Notes under the pieces: generated by a model
The model's input: the letters and a program-made list of their open reading frames with translations, nothing else
Databases searched by the model: none
What the model was told of the DNA's origin: nothing
Assembly (NCBI GenBank): GCA_017537345.1
Contig: JAFYKY010000008.1
Span: forward strand, 1-49,534
Reading direction: 5' to 3'
DNA length: 49,534 nucleotides
DNA from: Clostridia bacterium
GTDB taxonomy: Bacteria > Bacillota > Clostridia > Oscillospirales > CAG-382
Shown here: piece after piece, positions 33,850 through 42,282 of the stretch
Position numbering within the stretch: the first letter of the stretch is position 1
Layout: each line of letters starts with the position of its first letter
Position numbers and translations under genes: made by a program

Positions 33850-35196
33850 TTGAAAAAGCTTTTGGTTTTACTTTTAATTACTCTTCTTACCCTTTGCTCC
33901 TGCGAAACCGGAGCAGGCGATCCTTCGGGGGATACTTCTGAATTTTCCTCCGCGGCAGACGAAGTTTCGGAAAACAGCACAGAGGAGGATTACTTCCCCG
34001 TAGGCAAGGAAGAGCTTCTGGCAAAGGCAAAAGAGCTTGTTGAAAACGATATAACCCTTATGGGTATTTTTGCGGGCGGCGCCCTTTCCAACGGCGAGAA
34101 TTCAAAAAAATATACCGCCGCAGAAGGAAAGTACGCAAGCTATCAGACCTTGCTTACTCTTGTTTCGGCTACCTATTCGGACGAAGACGTAAAGCAGAGA
34201 ATGCTCTCTTATCCGGATTACGGCGAGGACGCGGTTATAAACAACGACGGCGAAACGGAATATAAATACACGTATATAAACGATTTTGCCGCCACCGCAA
34301 AAAGCGCGGACGTAGCCTTGACCTCCTTTGACGATACCTCTGCCACCGTTTCCGTAAAAATATCGGGCAAGACCTTCTTGCTGGAAATGTCTTTGGTAAA
34401 CGGAAGATGGAAGCTTGAAAACAGCGTGTATTTTGCATATCTTCAAAGCGAGATAGACGTGCAGAAGGCTTCGGGCTGGTCGGGCAGTATATATCTGGGC
34501 ACCCGTCAGAACGTGGGAAGCGCACCCAAATTAACGGGCAAGTTTTTGGTGCTTAACGTGTTCCTTAACGATAGCTTTACGTCCTGGGAGGATTCCGACC
34601 GCAAGACGGTGGAGCATAATATAGACCGCGCCTGCGAATGGCTGGTTACCAAAAGCCGCGGATATTCAAACGCAAATCTGGCAATAGACACCCAGTCGCT
34701 CTTTTACGTTCACAGCGATTCCGTGCCTGCCAGCTACGAAATGGCGTTTCTGGATATTATGTTCCAGAACACCGTGTACGTGGACGTTAACGGATATATA
34801 GAAAAAAACACCCCGAGCGGATACGACGGAGTATGCGTTTTGTTCCACGTGTGGAAAAACGGCACCGATTACTGTATCCCCTGCGATAAAGAAAATACGG
34901 ATTATCTCACATATTACGGCGAGCGCGCAATGTTCTATTATTCAAAGAATGCGGGCCACGAACCCTCCAGCTACGTGTATATGCTGCTGCAGCTTTGCGG
35001 CGCGGAAAAGCTTTACGGCAGGAAGGATACCGAACAGATCGAAAAGCTGTTTCCCGATGAGATAATGTTAAACAAAAAGTTCTTTTCCCTTCCTTTGCAG
35101 GATTATTCGGTAAGCCCGCTCAATGCATTTCTGCTGGGCTGGACCGATTATATAGACACACAGCTAATTCAGTTTACAGACACACAGGGGGAATAA
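33850..35196 (+). CDS. Lipoprotein resembling a zinc metallopeptidase with a lost active site
   Basis: 448 residues from a TTG start (GGAG 11 bases upstream; no nearby ATG). The signal ends TLCSC (C18). The second half (about 225-445) looks like exported metallopeptidase-like proteins of Clostridia: FLVLNVFLND, then YMLLQLCGAEKLYG, then FPDEIML and AFLLGWTDY. In those relatives the segment before GAxxLY reads H-E-L-L-H; here residues 377-381 are YMLLQ, so zinc ligands are missing. The parallel is from memory of the motif pattern. The N-terminal half is of unknown type. pyrH follows after 5 bases. Confidence 0.65.
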   Translation: MKKLLVLLLITLLTLCSCETGAGDPSGDTSEFSSAADEVSENSTEEDYFPVGKEELLAKAKELVENDITLMGIFAGGALSNGENSKKYTAAEGKYASYQTLLTLVSATYSDEDVKQRMLSYPDYGEDAVINNDGETEYKYTYINDFAATAKSADVALTSFDDTSATVSVKISGKTFLLEMSLVNGRWKLENSVYFAYLQSEIDVQKASGWSGSIYLGTRQNVGSAPKLTGKFLVLNVFLNDSFTSWEDSDRKTVEHNIDRACEWLVTKSRGYSNANLAIDTQSLFYVHSDSVPASYEMAFLDIMFQNTVYVDVNGYIEKNTPSGYDGVCVLFHVWKNGTDYCIPCDKENTDYLTYYGERAMFYYSKNAGHEPSSYVYMLLQLCGAEKLYGRKDTEQIEKLFPDEIMLNKKFFSLPLQDYSVSPLNAFLLGWTDYIDTQLIQFTDTQGE

Positions 35197-35201
35197 ACGC
35201 A

Positions 35202-35906
35202 ATGAAGTACAAACGCATTTTATTAAAGCTTTCCGGAGAAGCGCTTTCCGGTAAGGACAATATTCTGGATCCCGTTTTTTTGAAGGAAACGGGTGAGAAT
35301 ATAAAAAAATGTATGGACGAGGGTATGCAGATCGCCATCGTCTGCGGCGCGGGAAATATCTGGCGCGGCGGCAGACAGCACGGACATAATATAGACAGAG
35401 TCCGCGGCGACCATATGGGTATGATGGGTACTATGATAAACTCTCTTGCCATACAGGATGCAATAATAAAAGCCGGGGCGCCTTGCGTGGTTATGAGCGC
35501 AGTTCCCATGACACAGATATGCGAGGTATATTCTCAATACAAAGCTATAGAGCATCTGGAAAACGGCAAAGCCGTAGTTCTCGCCTGCGGAACGGGATAC
35601 CCCTTCTTTACCACAGATACGGGCGCTTTACTCCGTGCGGCGGAAATTAAGGCAGATGTGGCTATGTTTGCAAAGAATATAGACGGTATATACGATAAAG
35701 ACCCTGCAAAATATCCCGATGCGGTTAAGTACGACCGTATCACCTATGCGGAGATGCTGGAAAAGGATCTTCACGCAATAGACACTGCCGCAGGCGCACT
35801 GGGCAGAGAAAACGACCTTAAGGTACTTATGTTCAGACTGGATAAGCCTGAAAACATATACACCGCAGCTATGGACGAAACCGTGGGCACAATTCTTGAA
35901 AATTAA
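35202..35906 (+). CDS. pyrH: Uridylate kinase
   Basis: 234 residues, full length for the amino-acid-kinase fold enzyme that makes UDP from UMP. Typical motifs are ILLKLSGEALSG at the start, GGGN-like CGAGNIWRGG near 50, DHMGMMGTMINSLA, and FFTTDTGALLRAAEI. GGGGGA lies upstream of ATG. rpsB and tsf, which usually precede pyrH, are absent here; a lipoprotein gene takes their place. Confidence 0.96.
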   Translation: MKYKRILLKLSGEALSGKDNILDPVFLKETGENIKKCMDEGMQIAIVCGAGNIWRGGRQHGHNIDRVRGDHMGMMGTMINSLAIQDAIIKAGAPCVVMSAVPMTQICEVYSQYKAIEHLENGKAVVLACGTGYPFFTTDTGALLRAAEIKADVAMFAKNIDGIYDKDPAKYPDAVKYDRITYAEMLEKDLHAIDTAAGALGRENDLKVLMFRLDKPENIYTAAMDETVGTILEN

Positions 35907-35931
35907 AAACATATAAACGGAGGAAACAAAA

Positions 35932-36486
35932 ATGAAGCTTGACCTTAAACCCTTTGAAGAGAAAATGAAAAAGAGTATCGCGGTTCTGGAAGATGAATTC
36001 GGCGGTATCCGTGTAGGCAAGGCATCTGCCAAGCTCCTTGATAAAATAAAGGTGGATTATTACGGCTCTCCCACGTCTATCGACGGCGTAGCGACCGTAA
36101 AAGCTCCCGACCCCCGTACACTCGTTATTACCCCTTGGGAAGCAAATATGCTTAAGGCTATCGAAAAGGCTGTTCAGGCATCCGATCTCGGTATCACTCC
36201 CCAGAACGACGGTAAGTGCATCCGCCTTGCGTTCCCTTCTCTTAACGAAGAGCGCAGAAAAGAGCTTGTAAAGCAGGTTACCAAAATGGGCGAAGACGGC
36301 AAGGTTGCTCTTCGTAACATCCGCAGAGATGCAAACGATGCTTGCAAGACTATGAAAAAGAACGGCGAAATGACCGAAGACGAACAGAAGGCTTCCGAAA
36401 AGAGCGTTCAGGATCTTACCGATAAGTTTATCAAGGAAGTTGACGCTGTTGTAAGCAAAAAAGAAAAGGAAATAATGGAACTTTAA
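35932..36486 (+). CDS. frr: Ribosome recycling factor
   Basis: 184 residues, the family length. Typical stretches are FGGIRVGKASAKLLD, IDGVATVKAPDPRTLVI, and the RRDANDACK segment in the second long helix. It splits post-termination ribosomes with EF-G. GGAGG lies 8 bases before ATG. pyrH-frr order is conserved in most bacteria. Confidence 0.97.
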   Translation: MKLDLKPFEEKMKKSIAVLEDEFGGIRVGKASAKLLDKIKVDYYGSPTSIDGVATVKAPDPRTLVITPWEANMLKAIEKAVQASDLGITPQNDGKCIRLAFPSLNEERRKELVKQVTKMGEDGKVALRNIRRDANDACKTMKKNGEMTEDEQKASEKSVQDLTDKFIKEVDAVVSKKEKEIMEL

Positions 36487-36488
36487 TT

Positions 36489-37199
36489 ATGGCGGATGAT
36501 ATAAAGATCCCTCGTCATATCGCAATAATAATGGATGGCAACCGCAGGTGGGCAAAGCGTAAGCTTTTGCCCACAGGCTACGGCCATAAAAAAGGGTTTG
36601 ATACCTTTGTGTCTATTGCAGATGCTTGCGGTAAATTGGGTGTTGAATATCTTACCGTCTATGCTTTTTCTACGGAAAACTGGTGCCGATCGGCAGAAGA
36701 GGTAGATACCCTTACGGGAATTATTAAAAATTCGGTAAGCAGTTATATTCCCAAGCTTGCCGAAAACAATATGAGGCTTCGTGTGCTGGGTGAACTGCAC
36801 CGTTTTGACAAAGCTACCCAAAAAGCCCTTACAGAAAGCATCGAATCCTCTCAAAACAACACGGGACTTAACGTAAATATTTGCCTTTCCTATGGCGGCA
36901 GGGCAGATATTACGGCTGCGGTAAACAAGCTTTTGGCTTCGGGCAAAAAAGAGATTACCGAAAAGGATATAACCGAAAATCTGTATACCGCGGAAATGCC
37001 GGAGCCGGAGCTTATGATCCGCACCGGCGGCGAAATACGCATATCCAACTTTTTGCTGTGGCAGTGCGCATACAGCGAAATGTATTTTACAGACGTGCTC
37101 TGGCCGGATTTCGGCGAAGAACACCTTATGAACGCTATCAGATGGTATTCGGGCAGGTCCCGCCGCTTTGGCGGAACGGAAGGAGAAACAAAAAAATGA
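36489..37199 (+). CDS. uppS: Isoprenyl transferase (undecaprenyl diphosphate synthase)
   Basis: 236 residues. The cis-prenyltransferase motifs are HIAIIMDGNRRWAKRK near 10-25 (catalytic Asp), VYAFSTENWCRS, and RTGGEIRISNFLLWQCAYSE near 180-199. It makes the lipid carrier for peptidoglycan. The start is two bases after the frr stop and the stop overlaps cdsA as ATGA. Confidence 0.96.
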   Translation: MADDIKIPRHIAIIMDGNRRWAKRKLLPTGYGHKKGFDTFVSIADACGKLGVEYLTVYAFSTENWCRSAEEVDTLTGIIKNSVSSYIPKLAENNMRLRVLGELHRFDKATQKALTESIESSQNNTGLNVNICLSYGGRADITAAVNKLLASGKKEITEKDITENLYTAEMPEPELMIRTGGEIRISNFLLWQCAYSEMYFTDVLWPDFGEEHLMNAIRWYSGRSRRFGGTEGETKK

Positions 37200-37984
37200 A
37201 ACGAATATTAACAGCATCGGTGCTCCTTGCCGTATTTGTGCCCGTGCTTGTGTTTTCACATACGCCCGCGTACCCCGTCTTTCTTGCATTGGCGGGGATA
37301 ATGTGCGTTTGGGAAACTGCAAGATGCAAGGGGCTTCACAAGAAGTTTTATCTTTGGGCGCCCTCTGCTCTTTACGTGGGCTTTGCCCCCTTTGCCGCAA
37401 GAATAAACACAAAAATATTTTTGGCGGCATCTCTGGTGTTTTTGGTATATATCTGGTTTTCCGGCGTATTTTATTATGGAAAAACAAATATAAACGAGCT
37501 GTCTTATATTGGATTTATCGGCTTTTATATCGCTTTGGGCGTATACAGCGTGGTTGCCGTGCGTGATGCGTGGCCCACACTTTATCTCCTTGTGTTTGTT
37601 GCCCCTTGGGTCAGCGATGCTATGGCGATGTATACGGGAAAGCTGTTTGGCAAGCGCAAGCTTTGCCCCAACATCTCCCCCAAAAAGACGGTTGCGGGTG
37701 CTGTTGGAAGTATGGTGGGCACTATGCTGGTCACACTGGTGCATCTGTTTGTGGTAAACACTTGGATGGGCTGTGATTACAGCTATCTTTTGTTCGGTCT
37801 TTGCGCTATCCCCGCGGGAATTATCATTCAGCTTGGGGATCTTTCCGCATCCGTTGTAAAACGCAACTGCGGAGTAAAGGATTACGGTAATCTGCTTCCC
37901 GGCCACGGCGGAGTTATGGACAGATGCGACAGTATCCTTCCCACCGCAATATTCGCGTTTTTGCTCTCGTTTTTATTGGTATAA
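37196..37984 (+). CDS. cdsA: Phosphatidate cytidylyltransferase
   Basis: 262 residues from the ATG at 37196, which overlaps the uppS stop and has AAGGAG upstream. About seven membrane spans are seen. The family signature lies near the end: KRNCGVKDYGNLLPGHGGVMDR, with the metal-binding Asp residues. It makes CDP-diacylglycerol for phospholipid synthesis. Confidence 0.95.
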   Translation: MKRILTASVLLAVFVPVLVFSHTPAYPVFLALAGIMCVWETARCKGLHKKFYLWAPSALYVGFAPFAARINTKIFLAASLVFLVYIWFSGVFYYGKTNINELSYIGFIGFYIALGVYSVVAVRDAWPTLYLLVFVAPWVSDAMAMYTGKLFGKRKLCPNISPKKTVAGAVGSMVGTMLVTLVHLFVVNTWMGCDYSYLLFGLCAIPAGIIIQLGDLSASVVKRNCGVKDYGNLLPGHGGVMDRCDSILPTAIFAFLLSFLLV

Positions 37985-37993
37985 CGTAAAAAT

Positions 37994-39118
37994 ATGAAAA
38001 AACTTATAGTTTTAGGTGCTACCGGCTCTATCGGTACCCAGACCTGCGACGTGGCTCGCCGCCACGGCTTTAAAATCACCGCTTTAAGCGGACATTCAAA
38101 CGTTAAATTATTGGAATCCCTTTCCCGTGAATTTTCTCCCCTATGCGTTTTGGTAGGGGAGGAATATCTCTCCGACCTTAAAATCCGCCTTGCAGACACA
38201 AGTGTAAAGGTGCTGCCCGAAAGTCAGCTTCATTTTGCGGCAGCGGAATGTGAGGGAGATACGGTTTTAAACGCCGTAACGGGTATTGCGGGACTCCGCT
38301 CCTCCCTTTCCGTACTGGAGGCGGGCAAGACTCTTTGCCTTGCCAACAAGGAAAGTATGGTTACGGGAGGCGACCTTGTAAACGCCATGGCGAAAAAGAC
38401 GGGGGCAAAAATTCTCCCCGTGGATTCGGAGCATTCCGCAATCTTTCAGTGTCTTGACGGAAACAAGGTGAAAAAGATACTGCTCACCGCTTCGGGCGGG
38501 CCCTTTTACGGCTGGAGCAAGGAAAGACTTGATAAAGTTACCCCCGAGGATGCTTTGGCGCACCCCACCTGGAATATGGGCAAAAAAATAACCATAGATT
38601 CCGCAACTCTTATGAACAAAGGGCTTGAGCTTATAGAGGCGGTACAGCTTTTTGACGTAACGCCGGATAAAATTCAGGTGCTTGTCCACCGTCAGTCCAT
38701 AGTACACTCTATGGTTCAGTACGAGGATAATGCGGTGCTGGCACAATGCGGCGCCCCCGATATGCGCACCTGCATTCAGTATGCCCTTACTTACCCCGAA
38801 AGAAAAGAGGGACTTGCAAAGGAAGTGGATTTCGCATCCCTTTCCACACTCACCTTTGCATTGCCCGATGAAGATACATTTACTCTCCTGCCTCTTTGCA
38901 GAGAAGCCATAACCCGCGGCGGAAACCTTCCTGCGGCGGTAAACGGCGCAAACGAAGCGGCGGTAGAGGCGTTTTTACAAAGAAAAATCGGCTTTACAGA
39001 AATTTTCCGCGTGGTGGAAAAGGCATACCAAAAGGCTGCCTTTATCAAAAACCCCACGGTGGAAGATATTTTTGAAACAGACCGCGCGGCAAGAAACGCG
39101 GTCGCGGAGGAATATTGA
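37994..39118 (+). CDS. dxr: 1-deoxy-D-xylulose-5-phosphate reductoisomerase
   Basis: 374 residues. The NADPH fold begins VLGATGSIGTQT. Active-site segments are LANKESMVTGG, LPVDSEHSAIFQCL and NKGLELIEAVQLF. It commits carbon to the MEP isoprenoid route. The ribosome site is weak. The stop lies at the start of rseP. Confidence 0.97.
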   Translation: MKKLIVLGATGSIGTQTCDVARRHGFKITALSGHSNVKLLESLSREFSPLCVLVGEEYLSDLKIRLADTSVKVLPESQLHFAAAECEGDTVLNAVTGIAGLRSSLSVLEAGKTLCLANKESMVTGGDLVNAMAKKTGAKILPVDSEHSAIFQCLDGNKVKKILLTASGGPFYGWSKERLDKVTPEDALAHPTWNMGKKITIDSATLMNKGLELIEAVQLFDVTPDKIQVLVHRQSIVHSMVQYEDNAVLAQCGAPDMRTCIQYALTYPERKEGLAKEVDFASLSTLTFALPDEDTFTLLPLCREAITRGGNLPAAVNGANEAAVEAFLQRKIGFTEIFRVVEKAYQKAAFIKNPTVEDIFETDRAARNAVAEEY

Positions 39119-39120
39119 TC

Positions 39121-40212
39121 TTGAACACACTGGTTACCATTGCAGTTACCCTGCTTATGCTGGGTATACTTGTTATAGTCCACGAAGGGGGACATTATCT
39201 TGCCGCCCGCGCCTTTAAGGTGGGTATAATGGAATTTTCCATTGGTATGGGCCCCGTAATTTTTAAAAAGAAGGGCAAATACAACGATTTTTCCGTACGC
39301 GCCCTTCCCATCGGCGGTTTTGTAAGTATGATCGGCGAGGATGACGAAGCGGATATCCCCGAAGAACATCTCGGCAAGCCCAGTATCAACGATAAAAAGA
39401 CCTGGCAGAAAATGATAATCGTCCTTGCCGGTCCTTTTATGAATATACTTTTAAGCGTACTGCTTATGACAGGCCTTGTCTTTTCCGCAGACGTTATCGG
39501 TTCTACTACCGTTGCATATCTGGTTGACGAGGCAAAAAGCGAAGAAACGGGACTTCCCGTTAACACAAGCGGCGAATACGGCTTGCAGGCAGGAGATACC
39601 ATACTTGAAATAAACGGCAAGAAGATACGTGTATATTACGATATGGCGTATTATCTCACCACAATGGGCAACGAGCCCGTGGATCTTGTGGTGGAACGTG
39701 ACGGCAAAGAGGTTGAGCTGAAGGGCGTTTGCTTCCCCGTAGACGAAATGGACGGAATTAAGTACGGTTCTATGGACTTTATCGTTTACCGCAAGGATAA
39801 AACCTTTGCAAACGTGTGCTACGAAGCCTTCTGGCAGCCCGTTTCCACCATACGCACCACTGTGCAGGGGATTGTGGACACCGTTTCCGGCAGATACGGT
39901 ATTTCCGGTGTTTCCGGAGTTGTAGGTATGGGGGACGCTATGAGCGAGGTCATCTCCACGGGAGAGAGTATCGGAATTATAATCACCGATCTGCTTAATT
40001 TTATGGTGCTTATTTCCGTTTCGCTGGGTATATTCAACCTTATTCCTCTTCCCGCTTTGGATGGAGGCAGGTTCGTTATATACGCAATAGAAGGTATTAT
40101 AGGCAGAAGACTTCCTCAAAAGGCGGTTACCATTGCCATTTCCGTAAGTATGGGACTGTTGCTGTTGCTTATGGTGCTTATCACCTTTAAAGATATAGTA
40201 AAGCTTTTTTAA
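39121..40212 (+). CDS. rseP: Site-2 zinc protease RseP-like (M50)
   Basis: 363 residues from the TTG at 39121, 10 bases after GGAGG; the in-frame TTG at 39115 is only 4 bases from that site. The zinc motif HEGGH is at 21-25 in the first membrane span. A PDZ domain covers about 100-200. The second zinc motif is LPALDGGRF with D314. It cuts membrane-bound anti-sigma factors and leftover signal peptides. dxr-rseP-ispG order is usual, but an asparaginase gene intervenes here. Confidence 0.94.
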   Translation: MNTLVTIAVTLLMLGILVIVHEGGHYLAARAFKVGIMEFSIGMGPVIFKKKGKYNDFSVRALPIGGFVSMIGEDDEADIPEEHLGKPSINDKKTWQKMIIVLAGPFMNILLSVLLMTGLVFSADVIGSTTVAYLVDEAKSEETGLPVNTSGEYGLQAGDTILEINGKKIRVYYDMAYYLTTMGNEPVDLVVERDGKEVELKGVCFPVDEMDGIKYGSMDFIVYRKDKTFANVCYEAFWQPVSTIRTTVQGIVDTVSGRYGISGVSGVVGMGDAMSEVISTGESIGIIITDLLNFMVLISVSLGIFNLIPLPALDGGRFVIYAIEGIIGRRLPQKAVTIAISVSMGLLLLLMVLITFKDIVKLF

Positions 40213-40225
40213 ATAAAGGTTTTTT

Positions 40226-41218
40226 ATGAAGAAAATTCTTATGATCGCCACCGGCGGCACTATTGCCTGCCGCAGAACGCCTCAGGGCTTAAAGCCTCTT
40301 ATGGGAAGCGATGAACTGCTTAAATACGTGCCCGATGTAAAAAGCGTCTGTCACGCAGATACTTTGCAGCTTTATAACGTGGATTCCACGGATATCCGCC
40401 CCCATCATTGGCTGGGAATAGCAAAAGCTGTTGCGGAAAATTACGAAAAATACGATGGATTCGTTATAACTCACGGCACAGATACCATGGCGTATACCGC
40501 CGCCGCTTTGTCATATCTTTTGCTTTCCTCACCCAAGCCCGTTGTTATAACGGGTGCGCAAAAGCCGGTGGATATGGAAAACACAGATGCCCGTGTCAAT
40601 CTTTACGATAGCTTTGTCTACGCTTCCGAGGATGAGGCTTCGGGAGTACATATCGTCTTTGACGGCAAGGTTATCTTGGGTACCCGTGCAAAAAAGACGC
40701 GCTCAAAAAGCTATAACGCCTTTTCCTCTATAAATTATCCGGAGGTTGCGTACGTTTCCGAAGGGCAGGTACGCCACTACATAAAGCAGGAAAAAAGAGA
40801 AAAAGAATTTTTCGGTTCTCTTAACACCCGTGTGTCCGTCTGTGCGCTGGCACCTTCTATGGACAGCGGCGCCTTAAGATATATGCTGGAAAACAGCGAT
40901 GCGGTCATTATCGAAACCTACGGTGTGGGCGGTATTCCCGCAGAGGGCGGTTTTGAAACGGCAATACGGGAAGCGGTGCAAAGAGGAGTTACCGTGGTTA
41001 TCACCACTCAGGTGCTTAACGAGGGAAGCGATATGGCGGTATATCTTGTAGGCAAGCAGATAAAAGAGGATCTGGGGCTTTTGGAAGCTTATGATATGAC
41101 CCACGAATCCGCTTTGGCAAAGCTTATGTGGATACTTGCAAGGTACACAAAAAGAGAAGATATAGTAAGGGAATTTTACACTCCCAGAAATTTTGATATT
41201 TACGAAAAGAAAATATGA
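40226..41218 (+). CDS. ansA: L-asparaginase, type I (cytoplasmic)
   Basis: 330 residues without a signal peptide. The two threonine motifs are present: IATGGTIACR near 7-16 and ITHGTDTMAYTAAALS near 85-100. GAQKPVDMENTDARVNL follows as usual. It turns asparagine into aspartate and ammonia. It lies between rseP and ispG, 13 bases after the former and overlapping the latter as ATGA, so it is fully part of this operon though it has no known link to it. Confidence 0.92.
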   Translation: MKKILMIATGGTIACRRTPQGLKPLMGSDELLKYVPDVKSVCHADTLQLYNVDSTDIRPHHWLGIAKAVAENYEKYDGFVITHGTDTMAYTAAALSYLLLSSPKPVVITGAQKPVDMENTDARVNLYDSFVYASEDEASGVHIVFDGKVILGTRAKKTRSKSYNAFSSINYPEVAYVSEGQVRHYIKQEKREKEFFGSLNTRVSVCALAPSMDSGALRYMLENSDAVIIETYGVGGIPAEGGFETAIREAVQRGVTVVITTQVLNEGSDMAVYLVGKQIKEDLGLLEAYDMTHESALAKLMWILARYTKREDIVREFYTPRNFDIYEKKI

Positions 41219-42282
41219 AACAAACAAAACGCATTTCCCGCCCCGTTAAGATAGGTTCTCTTACCATCGGCGGAGGAAACCCCATAGCCGTGCAGTCTAT
41301 GTCCAATATCGACACGGCAGATACCGAAAAGGTAATAAAACAAATAAAAGAGCTTAAATCCGCAGGGTGTCATATCCTGCGCTTTGCGGTTAACAGTATG
41401 GATGCTGTGCGGGCTATCCCTTTGTATAAAGCGGTTACGGATATGCCTCTGGTTGCGGATATCCACTTTGATTACCGCCTTGCAATAGAGGCGGCGGAAG
41501 CGGGAATAGACAAGATACGCATAAACCCCGGCAATATCGGCGCAGAGGAAAACGTAAAAGCCGTTGCCCGTATATGCAACCAAAAAAATATTCCCATACG
41601 TATCGGCATAAACGGGGGCAGTCTTGAAAAGGATATGCTCATCAAATACGGCGGCCCCACGGCAGAGGCGATTGCTGAATCCGCCTTGAATAATGCAAGA
41701 CTGCTTGAAAAATACGATTTTTCAAATATAGTTCTTTCCGTAAAAAGCTCTGATGTTACCAAGATGATTTGCGCAAACGAGATTATTGCTTCCGCCTGCG
41801 ATTATCCTTTGCATCTGGGCGTTACGGAAGCGGGCGGTGTGGAAAACGGCACTATACGAAATGCTATCGGTATCGGCGCACTTTTAGCAAAGGGAATAGG
41901 GGATACGTTAAGAGTATCCTTAACCGCTTCCCCCGTAAAAGAGGTGTATGCGGGACACAGAATTTTAAGAGTAATGGGTATGGAAAGCGGTATAAACGTG
42001 GTTTCCTGCCCCACTTGCGGAAGAACGAAAATAGATCTTATCCCCCTTGCCGCCCGCGTTGAAAAGCTGTGCGAGGGAATACAGACTCAAAAATACCTTA
42101 CCGTTGCGGTAATGGGCTGTGTGGTAAACGGCCCCGGCGAAGCAAAGGAAGCGGACGTAGGTATTGCGGGAGGTATAGGCGAAGCGGTGCTTTTCCGCAA
42201 GGGAGAGATTATCGGCAAGATAAAAGAAGAAGAAATAGAAAACACGCTAAAGCAAGAGATAATGAGGATTATCAATGAATGA
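41215..42282 (+). CDS. ispG: 4-hydroxy-3-methylbut-2-enyl diphosphate synthase
   Basis: 355 residues, the compact bacterial form. The N-terminal barrel starts with VKIGSLTIGGGNPIAVQSM. The 4Fe-4S cluster Cys residues lie in CPTCGRTKIDL and VMGCVVNGPGE. It makes HMBDP in the MEP route. It overlaps the asparaginase gene (ATGA) and polC (8 bases). Confidence 0.97.
   Translation: MKQTKRISRPVKIGSLTIGGGNPIAVQSMSNIDTADTEKVIKQIKELKSAGCHILRFAVNSMDAVRAIPLYKAVTDMPLVADIHFDYRLAIEAAEAGIDKIRINPGNIGAEENVKAVARICNQKNIPIRIGINGGSLEKDMLIKYGGPTAEAIAESALNNARLLEKYDFSNIVLSVKSSDVTKMICANEIIASACDYPLHLGVTEAGGVENGTIRNAIGIGALLAKGIGDTLRVSLTASPVKEVYAGHRILRVMGMESGINVVSCPTCGRTKIDLIPLAARVEKLCEGIQTQKYLTVAVMGCVVNGPGEAKEADVGIAGGIGEAVLFRKGEIIGKIKEEEIENTLKQEIMRIINE

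Noticed and set aside
36483..37487. Minus-strand frame of 334 codons opposite uppS/cdsA
   Set aside because: Both plus-strand genes are full length with all family motifs; the antisense frame has no start site or recognisable domain.
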